The notes under the pieces are model-generated. The model was given only the letters and a program-made list of their open reading frames with translations. It was not told the DNA's origin and did not search any database. Shown in pieces: positions 63,096 through 64,000 of a stretch of DNA of 64,000 nt (within the stretch, counting starts at the first letter, position 1; every line of letters starts with the position of its first letter). Source of the stretch: Bacillota bacterium (lineage in GTDB: Bacteria; Bacillota; Bacilli; Paenibacillales; Paenibacillaceae). The stretch is taken from NCBI GenBank assembly GCA_023391635.1, contig JAEWAQ010000049.1:99403-163402 (forward strand). Direction: 5' to 3'. The position numbers and the translations under genes are program-made.

Positions 63096-63178
63096 TGGTG
63101 CGCGTGGAGGGACTTGAACCCCCACGGTTGCCCGCCAGATCCTAAGTCTGGTGCGTCTGCCAATTCCGCCACACGCGC
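63096..63178 (-). tRNA. tRNA-Leu (UAG)
   Basis: Class II tRNA: acceptor GCGCGTG/CACGCGC, anticodon loop CTTAGGA (anticodon UAG), extended variable arm, TTCAAGT T-loop, CCA encoded. Last gene of the rrn-linked array. Confidence 0.95.
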
Positions 63179-63197
63179 TTGCATTCGAAGTAAATAC

Positions 63198-63273
63198 TGG
63201 TGGGTCATGTAGGGCTCGAACCTACGACACCCTGATTAAGAGTCAGGTGCTCTACCAACTGAGCTAATGACCC
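63198..63273 (-). tRNA. tRNA-Lys (CUU)
   Basis: Acceptor GGGTCAT/ATGACCC, anticodon loop CTCTTAA (anticodon CUU), TTCGAGC T-loop, CCA encoded. Confidence 0.95.
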
Positions 63274-63288
63274 ACGTAAGAAAAACCG

Positions 63289-63363
63289 TGGCTGGGGATC
63301 TAGGATTCGAACCTAGGAATGACGGAGTCAAAGTCCGTTGCCTTACCGCTTGGCTAATCCCCA
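63289..63363 (-). tRNA. tRNA-Gln (UUG)
   Basis: Acceptor TGGGGAT/ATCCCCA, anticodon loop CTTTGAC (anticodon UUG), TTCGAAT T-loop, CCA encoded. Confidence 0.95.
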
Positions 63364-63376
63364 ATGATGTCTAGGG

Positions 63377-63427
63377 CCCCGAAAAAGTAATCGGATTAGG
63401 CTTCGAAGTATGGCGCCACTTTTTGGG
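63377..63427 (-). repeat. tRNA spacer hairpin repeat, copy 1
   Basis: Spacer between tRNA-Gln and tRNA-Val. Contains CCCCGAAAAAGT at one end and ACTTTTTGGG at the other, able to form a stem. It shares GTAATCGGATTAGGCT with copy 2 at 63535 apart from one base. Confidence 0.6.
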
Positions 63428-63432
63428 TAAAA

Positions 63433-63508
63433 TGGTGGAGGCTGAGGGGATCGAACCCCCGACCCTCTGCTTGTAAGGCAGATGCTCTCCCGGCTGAGCT
63501 AAGCCTCC
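63433..63508 (-). tRNA. tRNA-Val (UAC)
   Basis: Acceptor GGAGGCT/AGCCTCC, anticodon loop CTTACAA (anticodon UAC), TTCGATC T-loop, CCA encoded. Confidence 0.95.
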
Positions 63509-63534
63509 ATGTTAAACATCCCTGCTATTGAGGT

Positions 63535-63588
63535 CCCCGAAAAGTAATCGGAATAGGCTGCAACGCTTCGCGTCACTTTATTGGGGAT
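63535..63588 (-). repeat. tRNA spacer hairpin repeat, copy 2
   Basis: Spacer between tRNA-Val and tRNA-Glu. Begins CCCCGAAAAGTAATCGGA and ends ACTTTATTGGGG, again a long stem, with the middle diverged from copy 1. It may be a processing hairpin or the trace of a duplicated spacer. Confidence 0.6.
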
Positions 63589-63592
63589 GCTT

Positions 63593-63667
63593 GGTGACCC
63601 GTAGGGGATTCGAACCCCTGTTACCTCCGTGAAAGGGAGGTGTCTTAACCCCTTGACCAACGGGCCA
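63593..63667 (-). tRNA. tRNA-Glu (UUC)
   Basis: Acceptor GGCCCGT/ACGGGTC (one G-U pair), anticodon loop CTTTCAC (anticodon UUC), TTCGAAT T-loop, CCA encoded. Confidence 0.95.
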
Positions 63668-63681
63668 TATGTAGATGTAGT

Positions 63682-63756
63682 GGAGCTCCCAACCGGGATC
63701 GAACCGGTGACCTCATCCTTACCATGGATGCACTCTACCTACTGAGCTATGGGAGC
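63682..63756 (-). tRNA. tRNA-Thr (GGU)
   Basis: Acceptor GCTCCCA/TGGGAGC, anticodon loop ATGGTAA (anticodon GGU), TTCGATC T-loop, CCA encoded. Confidence 0.95.
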
Positions 63757-63757
63757 A

Positions 63758-63833
63758 TGGCTCCCCGAACAGGACTCGAACCTGTGACAACTCGGTTAAC
63801 AGCCGAGTGCTCTACCAGCTGAGCTATCAGGGA
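63758..63833 (-). tRNA. tRNA-Asn (GUU)
   Basis: Acceptor TCCCTGA/TCGGGGA, anticodon loop CTGTTAA (anticodon GUU), TTCGAGT T-loop, CCA encoded. First tRNA after the 5S gene. Confidence 0.95.
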
Positions 63834-63880
63834 ATGTATGAGGTCCCATAAGCGGGTCCTGGTTGTTAAATTGAGCATCC

Positions 63881-64000
63881 TGCCTGGCAACGTCCTACTC
63901 TCCCGGGACCCTGCGGTCCAAGTACCATCGGCGCTGGAGAGCTTAACGGTCGTGTTCGAGATGGGAACGCGTGGAACCCCTCCGCCATTATCACCAGACA
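63881..64000 (-). rRNA. 5S ribosomal RNA
   Basis: Minus-strand 5S gene of about 117-120 bases reaching the window edge. Terminal arms TGTCTGG and CCAGGCA pair, and internal landmarks include GGAACGCGT-type loop sequence and CATCTCGAACAC on the coding-strand complement. It marks the end of an rrn operon whose 23S and 16S genes lie to the right. Confidence 0.93.

Noticed and set aside
1..64000. CRISPR arrays, insertion sequences, integrases, phage genes
   Set aside because: No regularly spaced repeats, transposase or recombinase motifs were found on either strand.

Overview
The window looks like chromosomal DNA of an endospore-forming Gram-positive of the Paenibacillus/Cohnella group (Paenibacillaceae). 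Support comes from the cdaA-cdaR-glmM and sigW-rsiW blocks, a CotF-like spore coat gene, LplB/LplC-type sugar permeases paired with membrane-anchored AraC regulators, SLH-domain surface proteins, a glmS ribozyme, and an rrn 5S gene followed by CCA-encoding tRNA genes. The genus is inferred; no database was searched.

Layout. (1) 1-8.6 kb, minus strand: an acid-sugar/glycan operon with a PrpR-like regulator, a DUF1537 four-carbon acid-sugar kinase, a PdxA2-type dehydrogenase, a five-Asp-box sialidase-like protein, a membrane AraC regulator and a truncated LplB permease. A relic of an iron alcohol dehydrogenase lies upstream. (2) 8.9-11.3 kb: an alpha/beta hydrolase and GbsR/MarR regulator behind a perfect 14-bp inverted repeat, a RibD/DHFR-like protein, and a decayed virginiamycin B lyase (vgb). 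(3) 11.3-19.4 kb: a MalT-like LuxR regulator, then an OmpR regulator / histidine kinase / ABC ATPase / large FtsX-type permease operon. (4) 19.7-29.7 kb, plus strand: a surface module of a small LuxR protein, a copper-amine-oxidase-N/beta-helix protein, and two giant SLH proteins that end in Cu,Zn superoxide dismutase domains (two in one, one in the other).

(5) 29.9-42.5 kb: core housekeeping genes. These are glmS with its ribozyme and a consensus promoter, a small unknown protein, glmM, cdaR, cdaA, rsiW, sigW, an EamA transporter, ppc and a cotF-like gene. (6) 42.7-43.06 kb: four tRNA genes (Gly, Arg, Pro, Gly in transcription order) with their own promoter and terminator. (7) 43.2-63.0 kb: an accessory catabolic block. 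From right to left it holds a GntR repressor (plus strand), a family III CoA-transferase, Zn-alcohol dehydrogenase, aldehyde dehydrogenase, CitE-like lyase, MmgE/PrpD protein, an orphan SdhA paralogue and a two-subunit class I fumarase. A glycan module follows: AraC regulator, LplB, LplC, binding lipoprotein, sulfatase and a GHL6-type glycosidase-like protein. (8) 63.1-64 kb: 5S rRNA and seven tRNA genes on the minus strand.

How it fits together. Regions 1 and 7 look like carbon-scavenging systems with dedicated uptake, regulators and catabolic enzymes. In region 7 the enzymes could convert a C5 dicarboxylate (mesaconate/citramalate type) to pyruvate and acetyl-CoA. Region 4 would display superoxide dismutase on the cell wall. 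Region 5 joins amino-sugar synthesis with c-di-AMP signalling and the envelope-stress sigma factor. The DNA left of about 29.8 kb is visibly more AT-rich than the DNA to the right, and the longest antisense shadow ORFs occur only on the right side.
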